Assembly: GCA_001557505.1 (NCBI GenBank)
Contig: LSAX01000005.1
Location: 2,108,001 to 2,172,000 of the forward strand
Direction of reading: 5' to 3'
Source: Reticulascus tulasneorum
Taxonomy: Eukaryota > Ascomycota > Sordariomycetes > Glomerellales > Reticulascaceae
Length of the DNA stretch: 64,000 bases
The notes under the pieces were generated by a model that saw nothing but the letters and a program-made list of their open reading frames with translations, had not been told where the DNA came from and ran no database searches. Of the stretch, positions 24,201 through 35,244 are shown piece by piece. The translations under genes were made by a program, and so were the position numbers. How positions within the stretch are numbered: position 1 is the first letter of the stretch; each line of letters opens with the position of its first letter.

Positions 24201-26130
24201 GCCCGCCGTGAGCGAGGGACAGCGAGCGGATCGCAGGCGGGGACGTGGGCGTTGTGACAGACATCCCGACTTTCGCGAAAATGCGCCGCTCGAGCCTCCT
24301 ATCACGACTTTTTTGTCTTGGCTCTGGCTCAGATATCCGTCAACACCTTTGCACCCATTCATGCACAGGCTCATGGGTTCCCATGTCACTCCATGCTCGC
24401 CTCTTTGCTGACAGCCAATGAATCCCGGCATCCGACTGGCCCCAGCTGGAGGAAGAAGCTTCCTTTTCGGTTGTTTGGGGAAGGGGGGGCATATTGGCCA
24501 CCATTATTGCTGGGCAAAACGTCAGAGACTGCATCTTCGATTGCTTCCCCCCCACCTCCATCCAGCCAAGCGTTGTCCATATCGGACGAAGCTGACTCTC
24601 AGTTTCGAGATTTGGATTGAGTGGCCGGCAACACACCGGGGCAATGGTAAGACGCACCGCGTTTCTTTTCTCCATCGTCGATTTAACCATTAGCCGTCGG
24701 GATCTCCCAGCTTTCTAGCTATGTGGCTTCCGCTGCGCGGCAGCAAGACAGTCCACCACCTACCTCATCGGTTGTGCAACGGCGGCATTGACTCCAGGGT
24801 GTGGTGCCACTGTTGCAGCCAGCCCGAGATTAATTAAAGAAGACCCTTGATCCTCGTTCGGTGACATAATCGTTAGCTTAGACTGTGCCGAGACAGCGGC
24901 CTTCCTAGGCTCGCCCGAGGACAGCAAAAATGAATATATATGTCTGGAACAGGTCGTATCTTCCTCTTTCCCACCAACTGAGATGACGACGATGGCCTCA
25001 GCTGCAAACAATTGTTTCTTTCACGCCATCCTCGGCCAATTCTCACCAACCTTAACGTATCGAGGTGATACTGGGCTGAGCAAATGTTGGAGAGCTGGCA
25101 GCCACCTCCTCAACCGATTATGTCGAACGAAAGTTCGTGCCATTGTTGAAGGTATTCGGCCCAACTTCCTGGTCGGTGTTCATATTTTCCCGACACCTCG
25201 GATCCTGTGAAGCATCATCTGCCGCCTATGCGTACTCTACTGTGACAACGTTTCATGTCACATCTCCAGGTCCGAAGCGTCAACTCGAACAAGTGTTCGA
25301 CTACGGTAATCCCCGAGGGGTTCTCGGCGACGGTACTGCCTATGCAGTCGACGGGTGCTTGCAATTCAGAGCATTGAAACCCCAGTGGCTATTCCCACCG
25401 GTCGAAGCCAGGAAAACCAGGGGATACCAAACTCGACACTCAAGCGAGTTTACTAAAACGAATCCTCTTAGGAGAGTGGCTACTTGTGTTCGCCTGGGGC
25501 TTTTACCTGCTCCTTCCTTCTCGGCGTCCCTTAACCTGCCGTGGAACCGTATACCCATCGATGCTCGGCGTGGCGCAACCTTCCACATCGCCGGCAACGC
25601 TGCTCTGTTGGAGTGCAATGATAATGTTAGCAGTGGCCGACTCGAATCAGGCATTTGCGGAGACAAGTGCGGAAGAACGATCGGCGGGTTGCCCTGTGGG
25701 CAATCCGCTCGCGTGACTTGGTGTGGGAGAAAGGCGTGGACAGTGGCAAGGCAGTGGAAGTGCTCTTGGACAGTTTGATGCTTGTCTTGACGATGCATAT
25801 AGCGGCGCACAGGAAGAAATAGGCGGAATTCCCATTACAGTAGAGAACTGAAGTCGAAAATGACAGAGGCGACCCCTATAAGCACAAGACCTTTCCGATT
25901 CCATCCGATATTATAGACGCCCCTTTCTTGGTGTATATTCCTTCTCAGTGCCCGTTCCCTTCTTGCGAATTGGGAATTTACAGGGACAATCCAGTACCTA
26001 GCCTAGTATAGCCACAAGATAGAATCATCTCGTCAGGTTAAAACAGCCGACATCCGCCGAGATGAGACTGTTTACACACTCGATCGCCCTAAACGCCATA
26101 TACAACACCGTCCAAACACGAAGCAAAATT
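21283..26130. other. 4.8-kb gene-poor region between MSB1 and ung1
   Basis: Contains the MSB1 promoter/leader at its left end and the ung1 3' flank at its right end. Repeated short motifs of the TACCTA/CCTAGG/TACGTAGTA type are dense at 21960-22540, and a 14-G run lies at 22578-22591. ORFs at 22595-22963, 23004-23417, 25137-25778 and 25340-25810 overlap on both strands and show no domain; several begin at TTG or GTG. I do not support any as a gene. Confidence 0.45.
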
Positions 26131-27168
26131 CTAAGCCTTGACCTCGCCAGCCTTCACGCCCGCCTTCTCGCCCACGGCAGCCTCGGCACTCTCTCCTAGG
26201 TTCCAATCAATCTCACTTCCCTCCCCGTAGCGAGTAACCAGCCATTCGTTGCCCTGCTTGAAGTGCCCGCAGTCGAAGAAGCCCCTCGACGCGCTCAACG
26301 GGCTCGGATGCACGCTCTTCAGCACGAGATGCCTCTTGGCGTCGACCTTGACGACCCTCTTCCCGGCCGGCGTGCCCCAGGCCATGAACACTACGCCGCG
26401 TGTCCGCTTCGCCGCCACCAGGTCGATGACCTTCTGCGTGAAGCGCTCCCAGCCGCGATTGGCATGAGAGTTCGCCTCGTGCGCGCGGACCGTTAGGCAC
26501 GTGTTGAGGAGGAGGACGCCGCGATCCGCCCAAGGCGTGAGGAGTCCCATTTTGCGGGGCGGGGCGGTGAAGTCGGGGTAGTCCTTCTTCAAGGCGATGT
26601 ACATGTTCTTGAGGGATGGAGGCGCGGGCGTGGGCGGACGGACAGAGAAGGCGAGGCCGTGGGCCTGGTTGATGTTGTGGTAGGGGTCTTGGCCGACGAT
26701 GACGACCTTGACTGTGTTGAAAGGGGTGTGGCGGGACCTAATAGCGAGTTAGTGGACTGCGTTGGCTATGCCTCTGTCATTGATGAGGGCATACCAAGAA
26801 TAGACATCCTCCTTAGGGGGGAACCACTTCCTGCCACTCTCTGTCTCCCGGTTTAGGAACCGCTTCAGCTCCAAGAACTCCTTGCTCGTGATCTCTTCCT
26901 TTAGCAGCGCCAACCAGCTCTCGTGAAGGCTGTCAATCTCCAGCTGCAGCAGTTCCTTCTGTTCGGCAGTCAACCCGGCAACCCACTTGGCCTTGTCGAA
27001 CTTGACGGCTGGAGGCTCAGGAGCAGCCGCGGCGGGTGCACCTGCTTTGGAGCCATTGGCGGTGGCCGCCTTGGGAGCGCCGAAGAACGACATGATGCTC
27101 CCATCCTGCTTCGGCTTCTTGCTGTCGGACCCAGCCAGAGTGCCGGCCTTTCGTTTGAGGGAGGACAT
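26131..27168 (-). CDS. ung1: uracil-DNA glycosylase (UNG family)
   Basis: Two exons, 27168-26795 and 26737-26131, give 326 residues. The enzyme removes uracil from DNA in base excision repair. The 57-nt intron joins VYSW to [20 protein letters not shown]. Seen: the catalytic water-activating motif GQDPYH, the middle motif [19 protein letters not shown] and the leucine-loop motif HPSPLSA. The N-terminal arm has Lys-rich stretches (LKRKAG, SKKPK) likely to be a nuclear signal, followed by DGSIMSFF (residues 22-29), which resembles the PCNA-binding QKTLYSFF of human UNG2 except for the first residue. The ATG at 27168 is the only in-frame ATG; the frame stays open 34 codons upstream with an Arg-rich, acid-poor peptide, see findings. 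C-terminal tail after [10 protein letters not shown] is Ala/Lys-rich. Confidence 0.94.
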
Positions 27169-28859
27169 TATGGGATGTGTGATGGAACGGTGGGAAAGGA
27201 GCCCCTGGCGAGGGAAGAAGGAGGTTAAGAGCTTGAAGGGGCGTAACCGGTCAATCGTGACTGTGTGCAAGGTTCAATTGCTTACGAGGTGAATATATAG
27301 GAAGAAGCTGAAGTCCGTGGCTGGTAGGCAGGCAAGACGGGGGGCTTTGGTTTTGAGGTCGAAACTTTTCTTAGGCCCTGTCGCTTCTGAACCTGGTCGT
27401 CGGATGTCAAGGCGCGTCCCGGGACGCGAAGGTCATTAACGCGACCCGTAATTTTCGTGTGCACAGCGGATTTTCAGTGGCTGGCGGGGCGGGAGCTGCC
27501 TAAAGTTGCAGGGCGCTAGGGCGCCACTTTTTGTAGGCTGTTGCACCGAAGTTCTTGTCCCAAGACGTCACATTTTCTGAAGGACAAACCTCTTAGGGGG
27601 GGGTTGTTAGGGATCTTCGTAGACATTTCAAACCATGTACGGTCCGTATTCTCCTAGCCAATGCCCTTGCCAATTAAATCTGCAATTCCTCGCCGAAATG
27701 CCAACCGAACGATCGAGGCCGTGGAAGAACAGAGCGCAATGCAGCACGGCTGATGTGTAGTACCCCTGGGTAAGCGGTGGGCCCGGACTCCCGGCAGCAC
27801 TTCGCCGGACGGCTTCCGAGCAATAGGTGCAGGATTACCTATTTTGTCTGTTGGAAGGATTCCATACGGCGTTGCACCAAACACAACGGAGGTACCGCTG
27901 CAAGGACATGACGCCGATGCTTACGGAGGCAGATTCACCGTCGACTTGTCCTGCCCGGCTTCATGTTTTCACCGTTCAGTGAGTACGGCATAAAGGGTCA
28001 TATCCAGGATGAAGGTGTAAGTGCGTCAATATCGGACTGCGCAAGGAGAGGGCTGCCCTCTTCACCCCAAGGCATCTTCGATTCACAACATTGATATTTA
28101 GAAGCTAATTAGAGGCATGGTGTAGTTTCTTGCTCCTCAAGTAAAGCAGAGAGAGGAAGCAGTAGCTGTTACATCGATTGTTTTCATTGTTGTAATGGAG
28201 CCGGAGAATTTCCGCGTAAACAGCTCGCTCCAATCCTCCCCAACCACCCAGCGAGCCCCAGTATTGTATCGCCAGGATCTTAGCTACACATGGCTTTAGA
28301 ACAAGCGTACATCGTTACTTCCGTCACATTGACCCTTCTTGAGCTGGAGCTTGGTGTTGTTGGCTCTTCGGGATGTCATAATTGCTTCGCTTATGCTGCG
28401 CAAAATGGGCTTCGCAGTTCGCCGCGCGGCGCCAGCGCTTCCACATGCCGGCCGTATATATTGCCAAGTCTTGAACTCCGCCCGCAAACTCCGCTGTGGT
28501 GTGGTGCTTTTGAGTTCCTTTAAGTATGTCTCAACTGATAGCGGAGCGGAAGTCTTTGTGTCTGGGCTGTTTCCAAGCCTGAGCGGGAAGACCTTCCCCC
28601 GCGTCTTATGTTCCCAGGCAACATGTGGTGACACAACGGACTTCAGGCTTGTCAATCATAGCATGGAAGTCGGAGTTGCACTCACTTCATCCTATTTCAC
28701 CCACATTATTAAACATATATCTAGGGTTAAGGGGAAATCAATCGGTCCCGTCAATGGTTTTTATGCCTGGGTAGTCTACAACTAGCTGTTGACCACTTCA
28801 TACACATGAAACCATTCAGCGTAGCCTGACAATCGTCTGTAACTAGCTCTTAAAAGCCA
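27169..28859. other. 1.7-kb divergent intergenic region
   Basis: Lies between the divergent ung1 and Rossmann-fold genes and must contain both promoters. ORFs at 28296-28655 (-) and 28339-28785 (+) overlap each other, start at TTG, and have no recognisable domain. A G-run follows CTCTTA at about 27595-27603. Nothing else stands out. Confidence 0.45.
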
Positions 28860-29652
28860 ATGGCCAACCCCAAAGTCCTGGTGTTTGGAGGCACCGGTCC
28901 AGCGGGGATCTGTCTGCTCCGAGAGCTGCTTTACCGCCAACATGCGACAATTGCCTATGCCAGAAACACTTCCAAAATCCCGCAGGAGCTCCTATCGAAC
29001 CCCCTACTTGAGGTAGGTTGTGGTCTCTTCACCGGTGGCCCTAAGTGAGACCAACTAACTCGTGTGATGTTCCTCGGGGAAGACAATACAGGGTGAACTG
29101 GCTGACATTGACGGCATCTCCAACGCGGTGTCAAAAAGCTCCGTCATCGTGTCCCTCCTTGGGCCCAATACCTTCAGAGGCTTTGTGCCGGCGACATATA
29201 TCGATTTCTACGCATCGCTCTTCCCTCTAATGCGCCAGCATGATGTGCGGCGCATCTTCGCCATGGGGACATTGTCGATCCCACAGCCAGACGACGGCTT
29301 CTCGCTATTTCGAATGCTGATAATGCTCGTCGTGCGCATTCTCGTCAACATTGCCTACCAGACGGTCATAGGCATTGCGAAAGTGTTTGAAGAGCAGGCA
29401 GATGGTCTCGACTGGACTGTGTTCCGCATTGCGGGCATACCTGGAGGTTCGGATGAGGCAGCATGGAAGCAGGACAGAGAAGACGGCGAGGCGTTTGAAG
29501 GCTGGGTGGGCCGAAAGGGATGGTCCACCTCGCAGAAGAGGGGGGCTTTGGCACGGTGGTTGGTGGATGCAGTGGAGGATGGGAAAACACAATGGATCGG
29601 CAAGATGCCGGCAGTGAGTCGGCTTGCGGGGAGTAAGGCGAAGTCTGTTTGA
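28860..29652 (+). CDS. NAD(P)-binding Rossmann-fold protein (NmrA/atypical SDR like)
   Basis: Two exons, 28860-29012 and 29092-29652, separated by a 79-nt intron; 237 residues. The start MANPKVLVFGGTGPAG carries the glycine-rich dinucleotide motif at residues 10-16, and the splice joins SNPLLE to GELADIDGISNAVS, continuing into VIVSLLGPNT, the expected second half of the fold. Later segments (RRIFAMGTLSIPQPDD, DGLDWTVFRIAGIPGG, LARWLVDAVEDGKTQWIGK) match NAD(P)H-binding proteins related to NmrA and isoflavone-reductase-like enzymes, which lack a classical YxxxK pair or have it displaced. I see no clear catalytic Tyr-Lys pair, so the protein may be a redox sensor or a reductase; substrate unknown. 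It converges on the RTA1-like gene with 144 bp between stops. Confidence 0.8.
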
Positions 29653-29796
29653 GCAGGCCATGTTGGTCGCGGCTGAACACCATCGTCCTCGTTCATGCAA
29701 GAGTTGGCAAGTGAGAACCAAATACATGTACAAGATCGTCACCGGAAGGATTTATGAGCAGAACAACAGTAGTTTACACCTATCTTGGCCGTCGAC

Positions 29797-31134
29797 CTAC
29801 CTTGCATATCCCACGTGGGTGACTGAAGCTTTCTCGCCGGATACATTATAGGCCACTTTCTGGTATGTGTCTCCTCCCATCTTCTCCTGATCCACCACGA
29901 TAGGGTTGCTGATGATCATCCCAAAGCCTTCCGACATCGATCCTGACTGGCCACCCTCACGGATTCTTGACATTCTAACAAGCTGCTTTGTCTTCATGCG
30001 GAAACCAGTTAGTCTTCTCGGCAAGTAGAAGCCCGGATGGTATGCTGTCATTATGGCGAAAATGAGAATTATCGGTAGGTAATCGAAGACCCAGACTGTC
30101 CACTCGCTGGTTGTGACAATGGAGCTGGGTCTGCGCGTTGCCTTGAGGGTTTCGATTGCGTCTTTCTCTAGGACCCCCATGACACCACGAATCTGGCGGC
30201 GGACTCTTGTTAGTCATGGCCTTGGATGCTAGAGCCTCGATGCTCTATAGGATGTGGAGTTGGACTGCAGGATGGGGATGAAACTCACAGAGAGTAGAAA
30301 TGCGGATGCAGTTAGTGCGAAACCGAGCTGTTGGGACCCTTGTCGCACATCTTCCTCGAGCGGCCACCGGCGACTCATGTATGTGAACCTTGCCACCATC
30401 ATGGTCAAGGACATCCAAACCAGCATGGTGATAACTGCTCCGGCAGAAACAACATTAGGGCCGGGCGACTTGATAATTTGACCCGAACCCAGAAATCCCA
30501 GTACGTCTCCAGCGGTCTGGACAAGAGCGATACAGAAGGAGTTCCATTGAATCGGGAGCCAGAGAGTCTTCACGTTACGGTGCTCGACCGGCGTCACCCA
30601 CCAAATGAGTCGTGTGTAAGTGAAGATGAGAGCAATTCCGATGAGAGAGCCAGGTGTCCTATCACAAGCACACATGTCAGATTGTGTATGGAGTCCAGGT
30701 CGTTTGATGACATGCTTACGACAAAAGAATGGCGGAAATCGTGGACAGCGGCAACTTCTGGTCAATAATGAGGATCAACCTCAGTACCATGCCAATGGCA
30801 AACACTGCAACCGGTCAGCGCTCTATTCTGTTGAGCTCACGACGCCTTGCTTGTTCAACATACTGAGAGAGCCCTGGCACAGAATAGCGTAATACGCAGC
30901 CTTGGTCTTGAAGGTAAGCCAGATTTGAACGCCCGAGACTACTATCAGAATGAGAGAGCCGGTAAGAGCTAGGTCGAACGACGGCGTAAAGAAGGGAAAC
31001 GGTGGTATAGCTCCGAGTGCCGCTGCCGTGGTGGCCGCGCCCCCGGCCGCACCACCGGCCGCCCCGCTGGATGGACTGCTCATATTGAGCGGATTCTGTC
31101 CCGTGGGCACAATTGCTGGCGGTGCTTGCTCCAT
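29797..31134 (-). CDS. seven-TM membrane protein, RTA1-like
   Basis: Four exons on the minus strand: 31134-30864, 30804-30720, 30658-30289 and 30192-29797, giving 373 residues. The joins are in phase and give continuous membrane segments: FDLALTGSLILIVVSGVQI, ILCQGSLSMFAIGMVLRLI, GSLIGIALIFTYTRLIWWV, then SFCIALVQTAGDVLGFLGSG, TMLVWMSLTMMVARFTYMS, GFALTASAFLLSIRGVMGVL and WTVWVFDYLPIILIFAIMTA, the last followed by YHPGFYLP. The order of motifs, the GDVLGFLG segment and the W-F-x2-P...HPG ending resemble RTA1-family proteins (Rta1/Rsb1, linked to lipid flux and drug tolerance). The N-terminus is Gly/Ala/Ser-rich and the C-terminal 80 residues are a polar cytosolic tail. Family membership is inferred from topology and motifs, so function is left open. 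Confidence 0.72.
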
Positions 31135-33299
31135 GATCGCTCAACGATCGCTCAACGACCTGGGAATGAGCAGAAAAAGCCAGAAAATACCGGAATAGGA
31201 AAGTCGATGAGACGGAAACTAATGGGGGAACAAGGAACTATGGCAAGGGGAGGTCCGGTGAATATTTGTAGGTCTATAACACATCAACGATCTCTCTCCT
31301 TGGCGTTCCGAATCGTCGAAACCCGCGAGACCAACCGCCTTGGGATTGACGAAACAACCGAAAGCGAGAGACGTGATCCCATTGTGTGCTGGCTTAAAAC
31401 ATTGCATGTGTCGGGAATTTGGTAGAAATGGGGTGGTGCGATCATTTGCTTTGACTCAACTTGGGATGAAACAAACTGGCTTCGCTGGAATTGCTTCTTG
31501 CACACACAGAATCGCACGCTTTTCTCATAGTTCGGGCTCGCCCCTCAAATGAGCATTAGTACAAAATATGCCATTGCAACTCACACCACATAAGGTTCTC
31601 TAGACAGAAGCCCTAGCTCGACTCTGGCGGCGGAATCTGGAACCACGGACCGTTGCGCTGTGTCCAAGACGGTGGATAAACACTTTCTCAAGAAAGCCTA
31701 GAAATGGGCGACCATTCCAATTGAGCTTTCTTCTTGTCCGGTTTTTTTTTTGTTTGAACGGCAAACGGACTTGGCTAGTAGACTGTGTAACTGTAAGACT
31801 TACGTGATATTGGGGACGAGTGAGTGAAGATCTCCCTAGGGCCCGGAATACATTACTCTCTTGGTCCACACGACTGGATTAGATCTAGTGGACATGTTCC
31901 AAAGAAATACCGCACTATCGGCGAAGTGTTGAAGAGCTGGACTCCTCTACTATCCAAGAACCAATCTAGCTATCACAGAAACAAGAGCTAAAGACGGGAA
32001 GATAGAACATCCACATGGAACCCGGGCCCCCGTCCCCATCGCTCCACGAAATGTTGGCGAAGTTCTTATCATACTGCAGATCATGAAACGACTATACCTA
32101 AGTAGAATAAACTGTGGAGAGAATGGAGAATCAGAGTTAGCGAAATGCGAGCCAAGAAGCTCGGTGTATAGTTCGAGGCAAGGTACTCCATTTATGGATT
32201 TGACAGTTACGCAGCCCATCGTAGAAGGCGGTGTGAATGCCACGAACAGCCCCTGCTGTCTGCTAAACTGTCATAATGTACGCGTGTTTACTGGTAAGAC
32301 GCTGTACAGGGCATTCGCCGGAAGCCGGATGTTGAAGGATCCAAGCCGAGTAGGTGTTGTTGCACAAGTCTCGAGAGATACAGATCGACATAACTTTGGC
32401 CCCGCGAATTGCCTTGAATGCATGGAGTATACTGCCCAAAGTACTGCCCCCGAGCAGCACAAGGGAAAGCTTGGTTGTGCTCTGTCACGCATATAACACC
32501 TGACTTCATGGTTCTTCGTGTTGAGGACAGTCTGCTGCCATCGAGATGACATGCGCGATGCCAATATAGACGCCTCAGCGAAGGTATAGTTTCTCCCCCC
32601 AGAAAGACTAATGACAAGTTACCATGGACATTGACTTGGGACACGATGAGACGAATATGCTTCCTGCCGGGCGGATTCCGCCAGACGGGAAACAAGCACC
32701 TAGCAAGGAACTCTTCCACTTGGTCGGGTACAATGTCGAATACCGTTAGGATGTGAGGTGGTGTGTATGATGGTGAGTAGATATGGTGGTGAGTAGATAT
32801 GATGGTGAGTAGATATGATGGTGAGTAGATATGATGGTGAGTAGATATGATGGTGAGTAGATATGATGGTGAGTAGACACATATAGCTAATATATGTTTC
32901 AATATCGTTTAACAGCTATTTCTACTTTGATAACGTTGTTGGACTTATCTTGTTCCTGGAGACTATTAGGAGAGCATAATCAGGTCTCATTCTGAGTGTG
33001 TTTAAGCTTCTAAAACGCTCCTGGTTCTTACTAACATGATCTTTCCGATGAGTTCCTATCTGTCTAATCATACGAGCAAATCTCTACAGCTTGGGAGGGA
33101 CATTGCCCTCTTAGTGTTTGGGGAGAATATGTACTGTTCACTGTATTTGTACATCTTATTCGCTATTAGTACAATGCTCTCCATGTCTAAAGATCCTGTT
33201 GCAGAATCAAAGAAGCCCAGTCCCGTGTTTTTTTTCGCGACGCCTCCCTAGATCCTTCCCTTACGCCAAATTATGCTGAACTGAGTTGCGATGCTCCTC
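31135..33299. other. 2.2-kb intergenic region with a 16-bp minisatellite
   Basis: Contains the promoter of the RTA1-like gene and the 3' flank of the mitochondrial carrier gene. A seven-copy 16-bp tandem array is at 32767-32878. The 32880-33250 part is A/T-rich. No supportable coding sequence; ORFs across the array only reflect the repeat. Confidence 0.5.
32767..32878. repeat. 16-bp minisatellite, seven copies
   Basis: Seven head-to-tail copies of ATGATGGTGAGTAGAT. Copy 2 has one change (ATGGTGG...), copy 7 ends in C instead of T; the other five are identical. Each unit contains GTGAGT. The 16-bp length is not a multiple of three, so the array does not encode a simple repeat peptide in one frame. 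Confidence 0.95.
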
Positions 33300-34689
33300 C
33301 TACCTAGTATACTCCGGGCTGTCCCTCGACCTCTGGTTGATGACTCGGAACGCTCTCTTTCCAACTTCGTAACTGCTGATCATGATCGCACAGGCCGGGG
33401 CCACCTTCAAGGTCCGTGGTATCCACCCCTTCCACAAACCAGCCATGCCTTCGGTTCGAAATATGTGCCAGAGCAGGCGAGCCATGGACCCCTCCTCCGG
33501 CGCAGCGGCTGCTTTTACTCCATTTTGCGCTCCTGATGTTGGTACTTCACGATAGACTTGTGTCCTGGTCTTGCCGACATCAAAGGGCATCGTCACTATC
33601 GACGCGATGGCGCCCGAGAACGCCCCGGCCGCAAAACTGTCCATAAAGGTATCCGTGTGGTTGGAATTGCTTTGAGACCTCCGCCGCGAATGCGTTCGTG
33701 ACCCCCTGGTATCCAGGCTCCGACCTCTTCTCGTCTCTCGAAAGTCCGTAAGCTTGCCGCGGATCGTTTCGTATCCCCACCAGTATATCCCCGAAAACGG
33801 AACATCTCTCCAGAGTGTAAGGGACAGACCTCTCCACAGCGAGTGGTAGCCGTGATTTCCGACCATCTCCCGGACGCCTCGGAAGGTATTGGCTAGATGC
33901 CCGGTCGTCGACGCTCCCGTGGTGGCTTGCATTCTGGTTCGGAAAAGCTCGATCGGACTGACGACAGTGGCGGCCAGGATGCGCGCGCCGGCGCCGGCGA
34001 CCAGCGGCGCGGAATCATCCTTGAATCTCTGCGCGATTGGACTTTTTTCGTTATACCGCAGCCAGTCGTATCCGGTAAAGTAGATGATGTTGGACGGCAC
34101 AGCCATGGCCAAAGTTGGCGACAAGCCCCTCCAAAGACTGCTTAGCCCCTCATTCCGCGCGATCTTTCGCAGGCCGTCCATTGTGGAACTTATGGTCTTC
34201 CGTTGCGTCTCTTCCACTGCGCAGTCTGCTGAAGTGGTGGCGGCACCTCCTACCACCTTCGGAACGGCTATACAGTACTCGGCATTGTTGTTTATGAAGA
34301 AGACCTCTCGACAGCAGGCCGTGATGCCCAGGTTCGGGGTCGTTCGCATTGCGTTGAGATTGTTTGTCGTTAGTGCTAGCTTGGAGAAATCGACAGACGG
34401 CTGCTGAACCGTCTGTGATTGCCATCGAACTCGAACAACATCCAAAGGCGTCACTGTTTGCGCGAGAACATTAGCAAGGATGCGGGGAGCCGACGAGGGT
34501 AGGTCGCATACCGAGAAGCGATGTCAAGAGACTGCCGGACATGGCCGACAGCATCTTCTGTCCGGCGGTAATATCATCGCCGGCCGGCGCGTCGTCCCTC
34601 TTGGGAAGAATCCTAGCCATCGCGAAGGAGTCGTCAGGATCTAGCCTGTCGTGGTCCCGGGCATCGGCGGCATGGGAGGAAACGGTCAT
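33300..34689 (-). CDS. MTM1: mitochondrial carrier, Mtm1/SLC25A39-40 type
   Basis: Two exons, 34689-34512 and 34453-33300, 443 residues. Three carrier repeats each open with the PxD/E signature: TPLDVVRVR (restored across the intron), SPIELFRTRMQ and MPFDVGKTRTQV, in the inner mitochondrial membrane. The first matrix loop holds the subfamily mark ITACCREVFF followed by two more cysteines, a pattern found in yeast Mtm1 and human SLC25A39/40, which affect mitochondrial glutathione, manganese-SOD activation and iron handling. Repeat 2 contains MAVPSNIIYFTGYDWLRY, repeat 2-3 linker is long and basic (RRGRSLDTRGSRTHSRRR). The TTG at 34698 in frame is ignored; ATG at 34689 is the start. Divergent from the F-box gene. 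Confidence 0.9.
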
Positions 34690-35244
34690 CGAGAGCAAAT
34701 GAGCATTGTCGAGCCAAGTAAAAGTCCAGTCGGGTCTTTCAGTGCTTAGAAAACTGACAGGGAATGGTAGGACCGGTGTTGATGTTTAGAAAGAGCAGAA
34801 TTGAGGAAGCGCGGGCGAAATGGGAGCAGAGCGCAATTGCCTCTTAGCTCTGCGTCATGAACTTTTTTGCGTGTGCGAAGTCGCTCGTCACCAAAAATTT
34901 GCCGGGGGAACATGAAAATGGGTGGCGCCGGCCTTCGCCTGAGCCGAGCTTCCACGGCTTCCAGGCGACGGACACCATTGGGCCAAACTTCCAATTGGTC
35001 AAAAATCGGCGATGGTGCGATAAGGAACCTTTCCGATAAGGCGCCCCAAAATCACACATGCATATAACTTACGCCGATGACTCCCTCAAGGTCAGCCGCA
35101 TGCCTCGCAACCGACTTGGAGACGTCCAACATTGCTTTAAGTATTGTAGTATTGTAGACTTAGAAACCTCCTCGATGTCCCATCTACACGCTGCCTAAAA
35201 GTTGGAAGTTTGAAGCTTGATATCGTCTCCACAACCACTCTAGG
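34690..35244. promoter_or_regulatory. divergent promoter region, MTM1/F-box gene
   Basis: 555 bp between two start codons facing apart, so both promoters lie here. A repeated TAGTATTGTAGTA-like element occurs at about 35140-35157. No gene seen. Confidence 0.5.

Noticed and set aside
25137..25778. 213-codon ORF in the MSB1-ung1 gap
   Set aside because: Starts at TTG, overlaps an antisense ORF of 156 codons, no recognisable domain.
26131..27270. use of TTG at 27270 as the main ung1 start
   Set aside because: The ATG at 27168 gives a normal nuclear form; the upstream extension is kept only as a hypothesis.
28296..28785. overlapping 119- and 148-codon ORFs on opposite strands
   Set aside because: Both start at TTG and neither has a recognisable domain; likely promoter DNA.
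32767..32878. possible CRISPR-like or coding repeat
   Set aside because: Units are directly adjacent without spacers and the length is not a multiple of three; it is a minisatellite in a eukaryote.
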